Positions 1 to 8,080 of a stretch of DNA of 64,000 nt are shown one piece after another. The DNA is from Acuticoccus sp. I52.16.1 (lineage in GTDB: Bacteria > Pseudomonadota > Alphaproteobacteria > Rhizobiales > Amorphaceae). A program made the position numbers and the translations under genes. Numbering within the stretch: the first letter of the stretch is position 1; every line of letters starts with the position of its first letter. The DNA is taken from contig NZ_CP094828.1 of the NCBI RefSeq assembly GCF_022865125.1, forward strand, positions 992,001 through 1,056,000. The letters run 5' to 3'. The notes under the pieces are model-generated. The model had not been told where the DNA came from and did no database searches. It was given only the letters and a program-made list of their open reading frames with translations.

Positions 1-1106
1 TGACCGGCCACGTCGGCCGCGAGGGCACCGGCCTGCACCCGCTGCGCGGGCAGAACAACGTGCAGGGCGCGTCGGACGCGGGCCTCATCCCGATGCTCTA
101 TCCGGACTACATCTCGGTCGAGGATCCGGACGTGCGCGCCCACTACGAGGACGCCTGGGGCCGCACGCTGGACCCCGCCAAGGGCCTCACCGTGGTGGAG
201 ATCATGGACGCGGTGCACGCCGGCGCGATCCGCGGCATGTACGTCATGGGCGAGAATCCGGCGATGTCGGACCCGGACCAGCACCACGCCCGCGCCGCCC
301 TCGCGCATCTCGACCATCTCGTCGTGCAGGACATCTTCCTGACCGAGACGGCCTGGTTCGCCGACGTGATCCTCCCCGCCTCGGCCCAGGCCGAGAAGTG
401 GGGCACCACCACCAACACCAACCGCCAGGTGCAGATGAACCGCCCCGCCATCGCGCCCCCCGGCGAGGCGCGGCAGGACTGGGAGCTGATCGTGGCGCTG
501 GCGCACGGCGTCGGCCTCGATTGGCGATACGGCGGCGTCGACGAGGTGTACGCCGAGATGGCGAGCCACATGCGCTCGCTCGACAACATCACCTGGGCGC
601 GGATCGACGCCGAGCACGCCGTCACCTACCCCTGCGCCGGGCCGGACCAGCCGGGTGCCGACATCATCTTCCGCGAGGCCTTCCCCACCCCGTCGGGCCG
701 GGCCAAGGTCGTGCCGACCGACCTCGTCCCGCCCGACGAGATGCCGGACGCGGACTACCCGCTGGTCCTCACCACCGGGCGGCTGCTGGAGCATTGGCAC
801 ACCGGGGCGATGACCCGCCGGTCCGCCGCGCTGGAGGCGCAGGAGCCGGTGCCGATCGTCGCCATGCACCCGCGCGACATCGAGGGCGGCGGCCTCCGGC
901 CCGGGCAGAAGGTGCGCGTCGAGACCCGGCGCGGCGCCATCTCGCTGACCCTGCGGGCCGACCGGGACGTCACCCGCGGGATGATCTTCATCCCGTTCTG
1001 CTACGGCGAGGCGCCGGCCAACTTCCTGACGAACCCGCAGCTCGACCCGTACGGCAAGATCCCGGAGTTCAAGTTCTGCGCGGCGCGGCTGAGCGCGATC
1101 GACTGA
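1..1106 (+). CDS. fdhF: Formate dehydrogenase alpha subunit, C-terminal part (cut by window edge)
   Basis: C-terminal part of a molybdopterin (bis-MGD) oxidoreductase whose N-terminus lies outside the window. The reading frame is open from base 3. Its first residues read GHVGREGTGLHPLRGQNNVQ, the conserved segment of formate dehydrogenase alpha subunits. It continues with GENPAMSDPD and a VILPAS stretch typical of the cofactor-binding region. The last ~110 residues form the molydopterin-dinucleotide-binding beta-barrel (TTGRLLEHWHTGAMTRR) and end in the family-typical PEFKFCAARL. It would oxidise formate to CO2 in the cytoplasm with partner beta/gamma subunits not seen here. The Fe-S and catalytic Cys/Sec part is off-window, so an fdh-like paralogue cannot be excluded. 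Confidence 0.9.
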   Translation, partial: TGHVGREGTGLHPLRGQNNVQGASDAGLIPMLYPDYISVEDPDVRAHYEDAWGRTLDPAKGLTVVEIMDAVHAGAIRGMYVMGENPAMSDPDQHHARAALAHLDHLVVQDIFLTETAWFADVILPASAQAEKWGTTTNTNRQVQMNRPAIAPPGEARQDWELIVALAHGVGLDWRYGGVDEVYAEMASHMRSLDNITWARIDAEHAVTYPCAGPDQPGADIIFREAFPTPSGRAKVVPTDLVPPDEMPDADYPLVLTTGRLLEHWHTGAMTRRSAALEAQEPVPIVAMHPRDIEGGGLRPGQKVRVETRRGAISLTLRADRDVTRGMIFIPFCYGEAPANFLTNPQLDPYGKIPEFKFCAARLSAID

Positions 1107-1127
1107 GCGGGTCCGCCCCCGCCCGCC

Positions 1128-1529
1128 TCAGTGCGGGATCGCGCGCATCCGCCGGGCGATATACCGGTCCCAGGTCCGCGTTTCGTCGCCGTGGCGGCAA
1201 TAGGCGGCGACGATGCGGCCTTTGACGAGGCTGGTGTGCTCGGCGATGAAATCGAAACACGCCGCCTCGGTCGCGAGGCAGCCGGAGCGGCGTTTCGCGC
1301 CGCCCGCGCCGCTGCCGTCGAAGTAGGTCAGCACCGCGCTCCAGCCGCCGGGCTCGCCGGCCCGGCAGGTCGCGGACGCCGCCGGTGCCGTGCCGAACGC
1401 GAGGAACGTGCCGACGAGGGCGCCCAGCGCCAGGACGGCGATGCCGACGTCGCCGCGCGGCGCCGCGGGCCGGGACATGCCGGCGCGCTCGGGACGCATC
1501 GGGCCGAGAGCTGTCATGATTCCGCTCAT
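1128..1529 (-). CDS. Small hypothetical protein with one N-terminal hydrophobic segment
   Basis: About 133 residues. A basic N-terminus is followed by one hydrophobic stretch (VGIAVLALGALVGTFLAFG), read as an uncleaved anchor or signal segment. A Cys-containing soluble part follows (four Cys after the membrane segment, suggesting disulfides in the periplasm). I do not recognise a family. The start is uncertain: an in-frame TTG lies at 1535 and ATGs at 1529 and 1517, none with a strong ribosome binding site. It is convergent with the formate dehydrogenase gene, 21 bp away, so a role in that pathway is not implied. A chance open frame in GC-rich DNA remains possible. Confidence 0.5.
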   Translation of the reverse strand: MSGIMTALGPMRPERAGMSRPAAPRGDVGIAVLALGALVGTFLAFGTAPAASATCRAGEPGGWSAVLTYFDGSGAGGAKRRSGCLATEAACFDFIAEHTSLVKGRIVAAYCRHGDETRTWDRYIARRMRAIPH

Positions 1530-1601
1530 GCTCAATTGTGCTGAGCGTCAATTATCAGCGGTTTATTGCAGCGCGGTGGCGCTCGGTGGCGGCCGCCCGC
1601 C

Positions 1602-2168
1602 TCAGGCCAGCGCCGGGGCGAGGTGGGGCGGCAGGTCGAACTCGGCGGCCATTCGGGCGCGCGCCTCGGGCGACATCTTGCGCGCGGTCTTGGTCAGGAT
1701 GCGCATCACGTCGTCGTCCTGGTGCTTGGCCGCGAACGCCGCGAAATAATGCCGCACGAAGACGAAGCAGATCGTGTCCTCTAGGAGCTGCGTGTCGGGG
1801 TTGCGCTTGATGCCCTCCTTGCGCAGCAGGCTGGAGACGGCGGCCCGTTCGGCCTCGCCGTAGCCGGCGTCCGCCATCAGCTCGGCCACGCGCTCGGCGT
1901 GGAAGCGGCCGAGGTCGGTGCGCCAGGCGAGGTAGCCGGCGCGCCCCTCGGGGTAGCTCTCGCGCGGGCTCTTCCAGCGCTCGATGTGTTGGCCGCGGGC
2001 GGCGATCTTTACCGCTTCGGGCGCATCCGGGGCGAGGCGGGCGAGCTCCTCGCTCATCCGCTCGCCGTAGAGCACCTCGGCCGGCCGGCCGGTCGCCTGA
2101 TCGAGGTTCGGATCGGCCGCGTTGGCTGCGTCGATGGCCGCGATGACGCGCTCGAAGCGCTCGCTCAT
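1602..2168 (-). CDS. DUF4202 domain-containing protein
   Basis: 188 residues, almost the whole length matching the DUF4202 type (sometimes mis-annotated as a glutamyl-tRNA synthetase relative). Recognisable elements are the N-terminal FERVIAAIDAANAADPN, the central RGQHIERWKSPRESYPEGRAGYLAWR segment and LLEDTICFVFVRHYFAAFAA. The conserved His/Arg/Glu residues in the central segment suggest a metal- or phosphate-binding helical fold. The biochemical function is unknown. It is a single gene on this strand. The upstream base composition and start (ATG after GGGAGCCCCC-like bases) are acceptable. Confidence is good for the family, low for any role. Confidence 0.85.
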   Translation of the reverse strand: MSERFERVIAAIDAANAADPNLDQATGRPAEVLYGERMSEELARLAPDAPEAVKIAARGQHIERWKSPRESYPEGRAGYLAWRTDLGRFHAERVAELMADAGYGEAERAAVSSLLRKEGIKRNPDTQLLEDTICFVFVRHYFAAFAAKHQDDDVMRILTKTARKMSPEARARMAAEFDLPPHLAPALA

Positions 2169-2308
2169 AGGGGGCTCCCGGTTGCGCCATGATGGTGGCG
2201 GCCCCCGGCCCCGCCGGGTGTGCCGCCTCCATCGCTCAGCCCGAGGTTATCCCATTCGCGCCGCTTGTGAACCGGGGGGCGGGCGGCCTCCCCGGCTCCG
2301 ACGCCCCC

Positions 2309-3691
2309 TCAGGCCGCCTCGCGCGCCAACTCGCCGGCGATGTCGTCCACCGCCTTCTCGAAGCGGTCGAACATGTCGTCCACCTCGGACTCGGAGATGA
2401 TGAGCGGCGGGGCGAAAGCGCACGCGTCTCCCACCGGCAGGCCGCGGATGATGAGCTGGTAGGCTTCCTCCGCGCGCTCTTTGATGCGCTTGCCGACGCC
2501 GAGCGAGGGGTCGAAGAAGCGGCCGGACGCCTTGTCGGCCATCAGCTCGACCGCCCCCATCAGGCCCGCGTAACGCACCTCGCCCACCAGCGGGTGCTCG
2601 GCGATGCGGTCCATCCGCGCCGCGAAGCGCTGCGAGACCTTTTTCACGTGGCCGCCGATGTCGCGCCGTTCCATCAGCTCGAGCACCTTGAGCGCCACCG
2701 CGCAGGCCACCGGGTGGCCCGAATAGGTGGTGCCGTGGGCGAAGTAGCCGAGGCCGTGCGAACCGCTCTCCATCCCCTCGTACATCTCGCGGTTCATCAC
2801 GATGGCCGACAAGGGCTGATACGCCGAGGTCAGCCCCTTGGCGAGCGTCATGGTCGCCGGCTGGATGCCCATCGTCTCGGCGCCCCACAGGTTGCCGGTG
2901 CGCCAGAAGCCGTTGATCACCTCGTCGTCCAGGAACAGGATGTCGTACTTGGCGAGGATCTCCTGCACCCGCGCGTAGTAGGGCTCCGGCGGGACGACGA
3001 CGCCGCCCGCCCCGGTCACCGGCTCGGCGATGAAGGCGGCGACCGTCTCCGGCCCGGCGGCGATGATCGTCTCCTCCAGCTCGCGCGCCAGCCGCTCGGC
3101 GAATTCGGAGCGCGTCTCGCCGGGCTGGGCGCCGTGCAGGTAGTTGGGGTCGGCCACATGCAGCACCTGCGGCAGCGGCAGGTCGAACGCGCGGTGGTTG
3201 ACCTGGATCCCGGTCAGGCTCGTCGCCCCCACCGTGGCGCCGTGGTAGCCGTTGATGCGGCTGATGATCTTCTTCTTCTGCGGCCGGCCGATGGCGTTGT
3301 TGTAGTACCAGACGAACTTCATCAAGAAGTCGTTCGCCTCCGAGCCCGACAGCGCGAAGTAGATCATCGGGTCGTCCATCGGCACCATGGCCGACAGCTT
3401 CTCGGCAAGGTCGATCGCCGGGTTCACCGTCTTGTAGGCGACGGTGTGGTAGTAGGGGAGCTTGCGCATCTGCTCCACCGCGGCGTCCACCAGCTCCGAC
3501 TCGCCGAAGCCGAGCGAGGTGCACCACATGCCGCCCGCGCCCTCCAGAAACGGCTTGCCGTTCTCGTCGTGGACGAAGATGCCCTCACCCGCGGTGATGA
3601 CGGAGGGCCCCTTTTCCCGGTGCGCCTTCAGCTCGACATAGCCATGGACGAGGTGGCGCACGTCGCGTGCGGCGGCGGAGTTCTTGAGCAC
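2309..3691 (-). CDS. Class III omega-aminotransferase (putrescine/omega-amino acid:pyruvate type)
   Basis: PLP-dependent fold-type I transaminase of 460 residues, the usual family length. The LDDEVINGFWRTG stretch carries the Asp that holds the pyridine nitrogen. The PLP lysine lies in TLAKGLTSAY, and HGTTYSGHPVACAVA follows as in omega-aminotransferases. The long open frame extends upstream, but GTG at 3691 is chosen because AGGAGA sits 8 nt before it and homology begins there. It probably transfers the amino group of an omega-amino acid, diamine or beta-amino acid to pyruvate. It is divergent from a class IV aminotransferase and near hyuA1, which fits amination/deamination of a ring-opened amide product. 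The exact substrate is not readable from sequence. Confidence 0.9.
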   Translation of the reverse strand: MLKNSAAARDVRHLVHGYVELKAHREKGPSVITAGEGIFVHDENGKPFLEGAGGMWCTSLGFGESELVDAAVEQMRKLPYYHTVAYKTVNPAIDLAEKLSAMVPMDDPMIYFALSGSEANDFLMKFVWYYNNAIGRPQKKKIISRINGYHGATVGATSLTGIQVNHRAFDLPLPQVLHVADPNYLHGAQPGETRSEFAERLARELEETIIAAGPETVAAFIAEPVTGAGGVVVPPEPYYARVQEILAKYDILFLDDEVINGFWRTGNLWGAETMGIQPATMTLAKGLTSAYQPLSAIVMNREMYEGMESGSHGLGYFAHGTTYSGHPVACAVALKVLELMERRDIGGHVKKVSQRFAARMDRIAEHPLVGEVRYAGLMGAVELMADKASGRFFDPSLGVGKRIKERAEEAYQLIIRGLPVGDACAFAPPLIISESEVDDMFDRFEKAVDDIAGELAREAA

Positions 3692-3895
3692 GGGGGGTCT
3701 CCTGTCAGCATTCGGGGCGAGCCTACACGATGCGGCGAAGGCGCGGGGATGCAAAGTGGTCGGCCCGGCCCCGGCGCGACAGGGCCACACTTTGGGCGGC
3801 ACGATCCAACCTCCCTTATTGGCGTGGCCGCGCAGCTGGCCCATGCTGCGATCGCGCGATTGCATCCTGTGCCCACCCAACCCGAGAGGCCCGTC
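3692..3895. promoter_or_regulatory. Divergent promoter region between two aminotransferase genes
   Basis: A 204-bp gap separates the GTG start of the class III aminotransferase (minus strand) from the ATG of the class IV aminotransferase (plus strand), so both promoters must lie here. The segment around 3795-3830 is less GC-rich than its surroundings. I see no convincing -35/-10 pair or operator, so the call rests on gene arrangement. Confidence 0.45.
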
Positions 3896-4837
3896 ATGGC
3901 GCTCGCCGATGCCGAACTCATCCTCCCCGCCCCCGAAATGGCCGCGGGCGGCGCCTACGTCGACGGCGCCTTCGTGCCGATCGAGGACGCCAAGATCTCC
4001 GTGATGGATTTCGGCGTCACCCGGTCGGACTGCACCTACGACGTCGTCAGCGTATGGCAGGGCCGCTTCTTCCGGCTCGACAAGCACCTCGACCGCTTCA
4101 TCGCCAGTTGCGAGCGGCTGCGCCTCGCACTGCCGCTGTCGCGCGCCGAGCTGGAGGCCATGCTGCACCGCCTCGTCGCACTGACCGGGCTGGAGGACGC
4201 CTACGTGTCGATGACGCTGACGCGCGGGCGGCCCCGTCCGAACGGCCCGCGCCGCGACCCGCGCGCCTGCGTGCCGACCTTCTACGCCTACGCGATCCCC
4301 TTCGTGTGGCTGGTCGACGAGCCGACGCGCGCCAACGGCATCGGGCTCAAGATCGCGGACACCGTGACGCGCATTTCACGCCGCTCGGTCGACCAGCGCA
4401 CCAAGAACTACCACTGGCTCGATCTCGAGATGGCCTTGATCGACGCGCTCGACGACGGGGCCGACGCGGTCGTCCTGAAGGACGACGAAGGGCACATCAC
4501 CGAAGGCCCCGGCTACAACGTCTTCGCCTACAAGGACGGCGTGTGGTCGACCCCCGACACCAATATCCTCGAAGGGATCACCCGCGCCACCGTGCTCGAC
4601 ATGCTGAGCGAAATGAACGTCGGCGCGGCGGTGCGGCCGATGGTGCCGGACGATCTTTTCGGTGCCGAGGAAGTGCTGGTGACGAGCACCGCGGGCGGCG
4701 TGATGCCGGTGACCCGCGTCAACGGCGCCCCCGTCGGCGACGGTGCGCCCGGTCCGCAGTTCGAGCGGCTGAAGGCGCTCTACTGGGAGAAGCACACCGA
4801 CCCGGCATGGTCCGTCCCGGTCGACCGCAAGGTCTGA
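3896..4837 (+). CDS. Class IV aminotransferase (branched-chain / D-amino acid aminotransferase type)
   Basis: 313-residue PLP enzyme of fold-type IV. It contains the family opening GGAYVDGAFVPIEDAKISVMDFGVTRSD, the PLP lysine in SVDQRTKNYHWLDLEMA, and the ITEGPGYNVFAYKDG and LVTSTAGGVMPVT blocks that hold the cofactor phosphate. The open frame runs far upstream, but family similarity begins at ATG 3896. It could act on branched-chain or D-amino acids or resemble 4-amino-4-deoxychorismate lyase. The intact ITEGPGYNVF block and the genomic setting favour a transaminase. The gene ends 26 bp before the stop of convergent hyuA1, with no obvious terminator between. Confidence 0.88.
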   Translation: MALADAELILPAPEMAAGGAYVDGAFVPIEDAKISVMDFGVTRSDCTYDVVSVWQGRFFRLDKHLDRFIASCERLRLALPLSRAELEAMLHRLVALTGLEDAYVSMTLTRGRPRPNGPRRDPRACVPTFYAYAIPFVWLVDEPTRANGIGLKIADTVTRISRRSVDQRTKNYHWLDLEMALIDALDDGADAVVLKDDEGHITEGPGYNVFAYKDGVWSTPDTNILEGITRATVLDMLSEMNVGAAVRPMVPDDLFGAEEVLVTSTAGGVMPVTRVNGAPVGDGAPGPQFERLKALYWEKHTDPAWSVPVDRKV

Positions 4838-4863
4838 CCCCAGCCGAGCGGTGTCCGCCGAAC

Positions 4864-6948
4864 CTACACCGCCGCCGCCAGCTGCCTCGCCGGCGTGATC
4901 GCGAGGCTGCCGGAGGCCATCCGCTTCACCGTCGCGTCCGGGTCCACGACCACCGTGGTGAACGGGCTCTCGATGATCGCCGGGCCGGGGAGCGCGGTCT
5001 CGGTGCCCAGGCTGTCGAAGCTGCGCACCGCCGCATCGGTCCAGCCGTAGCCGGGGAAGAAGGCGGGGCGGCGCCCGTCGATCGCCTTGGCGGCGCCGGC
5101 AGTGAGGTCGAACCGATCGGTCTCGCGCAGGCGGCAGGAGACGCGGGCGGCCCAGCCGATCACCTCGATCTCCGATTCCGGATCGTGGATCGCGAACACC
5201 TCTTCGTGCGCGGCGTGGAAGGCGGCGACGAGGGCGCGCACGTCGGCCACGCTCGCGAACCGCGCGGTGGGGACCGCGACCTCGATCTCCCACACCTGGT
5301 CCGGGTAGCGGGCCTCGGCGAAAAGCTCGATCGTGTGGCCGACCGACCCTGCGCCCGGCCCCGCCACGAACGCCTCGCACTGCGCCCGCAACCCGTCGAG
5401 GACGGCGTCGACGGCGGCGGCGTCGAACGCGCCGGTGTGGCTGAACTGGGTGGAGCGGAACTCGGCCGAGAGATCCGACATCAGCGCCCCCGCGGCCGAC
5501 AGCGCCGCCCCGACCTCCGGGATGACGAGGAGCGGGCATTCGAGCCGTGTCGCCACCATCGCCGAGTTGAGGCCGGCCGCGCCGCCGCCGCCGATCAGCA
5601 CCGCACTCGCCGGGTCGATACCCTGGTTGACGGTGATCTCCATGATCGCCTGCACCATGTTCTCGGTCGCCACACGCACCACCGCGGCCGCCGCCTCCTC
5701 CGCCGAGAGGCCGAGCTGGCCGCACAGATGCGCCTCGATCGCCCCGCGCGCCGCATCGACCGACAGCGCCATGGCCCCGCCCAGGAAGTGCGCCGGGTCG
5801 AGGTATCCCAGCACCAGGCAGGCATCGGTGAGCGTGGGCTTGGTGCCGCCCTGACCGTAACTCGCCGGCCCCGGCCTGGCCCCGGCCGACTGCGGGCCGA
5901 CGTGCAGCATGCCGCCGTCGTCGACCCAGGCGATGGACCCCCCGCCGGCGCCGATGGAGCGCACGTCGACGGAGGGGAAGCCCGTCATGTGTCCGCGATA
6001 GGGCGCGCCGATCCACGTCTCGCGGGTGCGCGGGATGCGCCCGCCGCGCACCAGGCTGAGGTCGTAGGTGGTGCCGCCTGTGTCGGCGATGACGGCGTTC
6101 TGGAACGCGGCGTCCTCGCCGGCGAAGTGCCGCCCCGCGACGGGCGCCATCGACGGGCCGGAGTTGATGAGGTGGACCGGATGGGCGGCGGCGTCCGCCG
6201 CGTCGATCACCCCGGCGTTGGAGGTGACGATCAGCGTCCGCCCCTTGAACCCGGCCTCTTCGAGGCGGCGCGTGAGATCGCGCATATAGCTCCCCATCAG
6301 CGGCTTCAACGAGGCGTCGATCACGGTCGAGGACGCACGCCGGTACTCCCGCAGCGACGGGTTGAGCTGGTGGCTCAGCGTATAAGGCACACCGGGCAGG
6401 TGCGTCTCGACGAGCGCGCCGACACGCCTTTCGTGCGCCCCGTTGAGGATCGACCACATGAGGCAGACACCGACCGCCTCCACCCCCTTCGCCTTCATGT
6501 CCGCCAGCGCGTCGACGAGGGCCGCCTCGTCGAGCGGCGTCTTGACCGAGCCGTCGGCGAGCACGCGCTCCGTCACTTCATAAGTGAGAGAGCGGGGCAC
6601 ATAAGGGGCCGGGAAACCGACGGCGAAATTGAAGACATCGGTGCGGCCCCCTTCGCGCAGGACGAGGATGTCGGGATGGCCGCGGGTGGTGAGGAAGGCG
6701 GTCTTGGCGGTGTTGCCCGTGATGATGGCGTTGATCGCGTGGGTCGTCCCGTGGATGAAGAGCTCGCCCTCGCCCAGCAGATCGGCCAGCGTGCGCCCCA
6801 TCCCGTCGGCGGCGACGGCGAGACTGTCGATCACGCCGCGGATGGGGTCGTCGGGCGTGGTGGAAGCCTTGAACATGCGCAGCGCGCCCTCCCCGTCCTC
6901 CACGATGAGATCGGTGAACGTTCCCCCGGTATCGACCGCAAAGCGCAT
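4864..6948 (-). CDS. Hydantoinase/5-oxoprolinase family subunit A (HyuA-like), copy 1
   Basis: 694-residue ATP-using subunit of the hydantoinase A/oxoprolinase family. The N-terminal actin-like phosphate loop DTGGTFTDL lies at residues 6-14, HGTTHAIN at about 66-73, and the second phosphate motif ADTGGTTYDL near residue 288. The family block RSIGAGGGSIAWVDDGG and the GGGGAAGLNSAMVA loop follow. HyuA proteins phosphorylate the carbonyl of a cyclic amide so that HyuB can open the ring. The start is ATG 6948 with GAGGGGGAAG upstream. The partner hyuB1 lies on the same strand at 8081-9856, but an opposite-strand transporter gene separates them. The substrate (hydantoin, lactam, oxoproline) is not determinable here. 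Confidence 0.9.
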   Translation of the reverse strand: MRFAVDTGGTFTDLIVEDGEGALRMFKASTTPDDPIRGVIDSLAVAADGMGRTLADLLGEGELFIHGTTHAINAIITGNTAKTAFLTTRGHPDILVLREGGRTDVFNFAVGFPAPYVPRSLTYEVTERVLADGSVKTPLDEAALVDALADMKAKGVEAVGVCLMWSILNGAHERRVGALVETHLPGVPYTLSHQLNPSLREYRRASSTVIDASLKPLMGSYMRDLTRRLEEAGFKGRTLIVTSNAGVIDAADAAAHPVHLINSGPSMAPVAGRHFAGEDAAFQNAVIADTGGTTYDLSLVRGGRIPRTRETWIGAPYRGHMTGFPSVDVRSIGAGGGSIAWVDDGGMLHVGPQSAGARPGPASYGQGGTKPTLTDACLVLGYLDPAHFLGGAMALSVDAARGAIEAHLCGQLGLSAEEAAAAVVRVATENMVQAIMEITVNQGIDPASAVLIGGGGAAGLNSAMVATRLECPLLVIPEVGAALSAAGALMSDLSAEFRSTQFSHTGAFDAAAVDAVLDGLRAQCEAFVAGPGAGSVGHTIELFAEARYPDQVWEIEVAVPTARFASVADVRALVAAFHAAHEEVFAIHDPESEIEVIGWAARVSCRLRETDRFDLTAGAAKAIDGRRPAFFPGYGWTDAAVRSFDSLGTETALPGPAIIESPFTTVVVDPDATVKRMASGSLAITPARQLAAAV

Positions 6949-7100
6949 GCAACTTCCCCCTCACCTGGCGATCTGGACCGAGCAACTGCGATGCCGGGTG
7001 GCGCCGCAGTGCGCCGCGGTCCGATCTTTTGGTCGCGCGGCCCTCAATCCAACCACGGCGGGAGCGCTCACAGTGGAGCCCTGGCGCGAGGAGGCCGGCG

Positions 7101-8009
7101 ATGACGAATGCTGCGACGAATACGCTCCGCGCCCGGCCGATCGGCATGTTGATCGCCGGTGCGCTGCTCTACGGCCTCTTCTTTCCGTTCAACAAGATGG
7201 CGGCGGAGGCGGGGGCGCCGTTCTTCTCCCACGCCTTCTGGCAGTCGTTCGGGGCGGGCGTGGCGCTTTGGGTGGTGGCGGCGGCGCGCGGCACCCCGGT
7301 CCATGTCTCCTGGCCCTATCTGCGGGCCTACGTGATGATCGGCGGCAGCGGCATCGGTCTGCCGATGGCGCTGCTGACCTTCGTTGCGCCGCACCTGCCG
7401 GCCGGGCCACTGTCACTGGTGATGGCCCTGTCGCCGACCTTCACCTACCTGCTGGCGGTGATGGTAGGGATCGACCGGTTCGTCGCGCTGGGGCTCGTCG
7501 GGATCCTCGTCGGCCTGGCGGGCGTGGCGGTGATCGTGGTGCCGGACGCGGCGCTCCCGTCTCCCGAAGCGGCGGGGTGGTTCATGCTGGCGCTGGCGGC
7601 ACCGGTGATGTTCGCCGTCGCCAACGTGTCGGCCGCGGTGCTGCGGCCACCTGCGACGACATCGGTCGTGCTGGGCTGCGGGACGATGCTGGGCTCGGCC
7701 GCCGTGGTGCTGGTGTGCGCCGTGGCGACGGGCCAGCTGATGCTGCCGACGGAGCCGATGCAGCTGATCCCGGCCGTCGCGACCGCGGCGATCAACGCGA
7801 CCTTCATCGTCCTCTTCGCCGAGATCGTACGGCTCTACGGGCCGACCTTCTTCGCTCAGTTCAACTACCTGGCGGTGATCGCCGCGCTCTTCTGGGGCTT
7901 CGTCTTCTTCGGCGAGCGGCCGAACGGCTTCGTCGCCGTCGCACTGCTTCTGATGGTCGTCGGCGTGGTCCTCACGGAGTTGCGCCACCGCCTGACGCCG
8001 AAGCCCTGA
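7101..8009 (+). CDS. EamA/DMT-family transporter
   Basis: 302 residues with about ten hydrophobic helices in two repeats, the usual drug/metabolite transporter layout. The first begins GMLIAGALLYGLFFPFNKMAA, and the second ends with FFAQFNYLAVIAALFWGFVFFGERP, the characteristic second EamA motif. It is an inner-membrane exporter or permease for small metabolites. ATG 7101 is preferred over the upstream in-frame GTG 7029 because GAGGAGG sits upstream of it and the hydrophobic repeat starts soon after. The gene sits between hyuA1 and hyuB1 on the opposite strand, so it may export or import a substrate or product of that enzyme. That is inference from position only. Confidence 0.88.
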   Translation: MTNAATNTLRARPIGMLIAGALLYGLFFPFNKMAAEAGAPFFSHAFWQSFGAGVALWVVAAARGTPVHVSWPYLRAYVMIGGSGIGLPMALLTFVAPHLPAGPLSLVMALSPTFTYLLAVMVGIDRFVALGLVGILVGLAGVAVIVVPDAALPSPEAAGWFMLALAAPVMFAVANVSAAVLRPPATTSVVLGCGTMLGSAAVVLVCAVATGQLMLPTEPMQLIPAVATAAINATFIVLFAEIVRLYGPTFFAQFNYLAVIAALFWGFVFFGERPNGFVAVALLLMVVGVVLTELRHRLTPKP

Positions 8010-8080
8010 TCGCCGCCGCTCGACGCACTCCGTGCCCGGCCCCACACGGAGAGGAGGCCGGCCACGGGTTCTCTCCGAAG

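Noticed and set aside
2189-3895. Upstream extension of the class IV aminotransferase to a protein of 882 residues
   Set aside because: The extension is antisense to the class III aminotransferase and lacks domain similarity; homology begins at ATG 3896.
3730-7104. Plus-strand open frame of 1124 codons
   Set aside because: It lies antisense to hyuA1 and out of frame with the class IV aminotransferase, and its translation is low-complexity Arg/His/Gly-rich.
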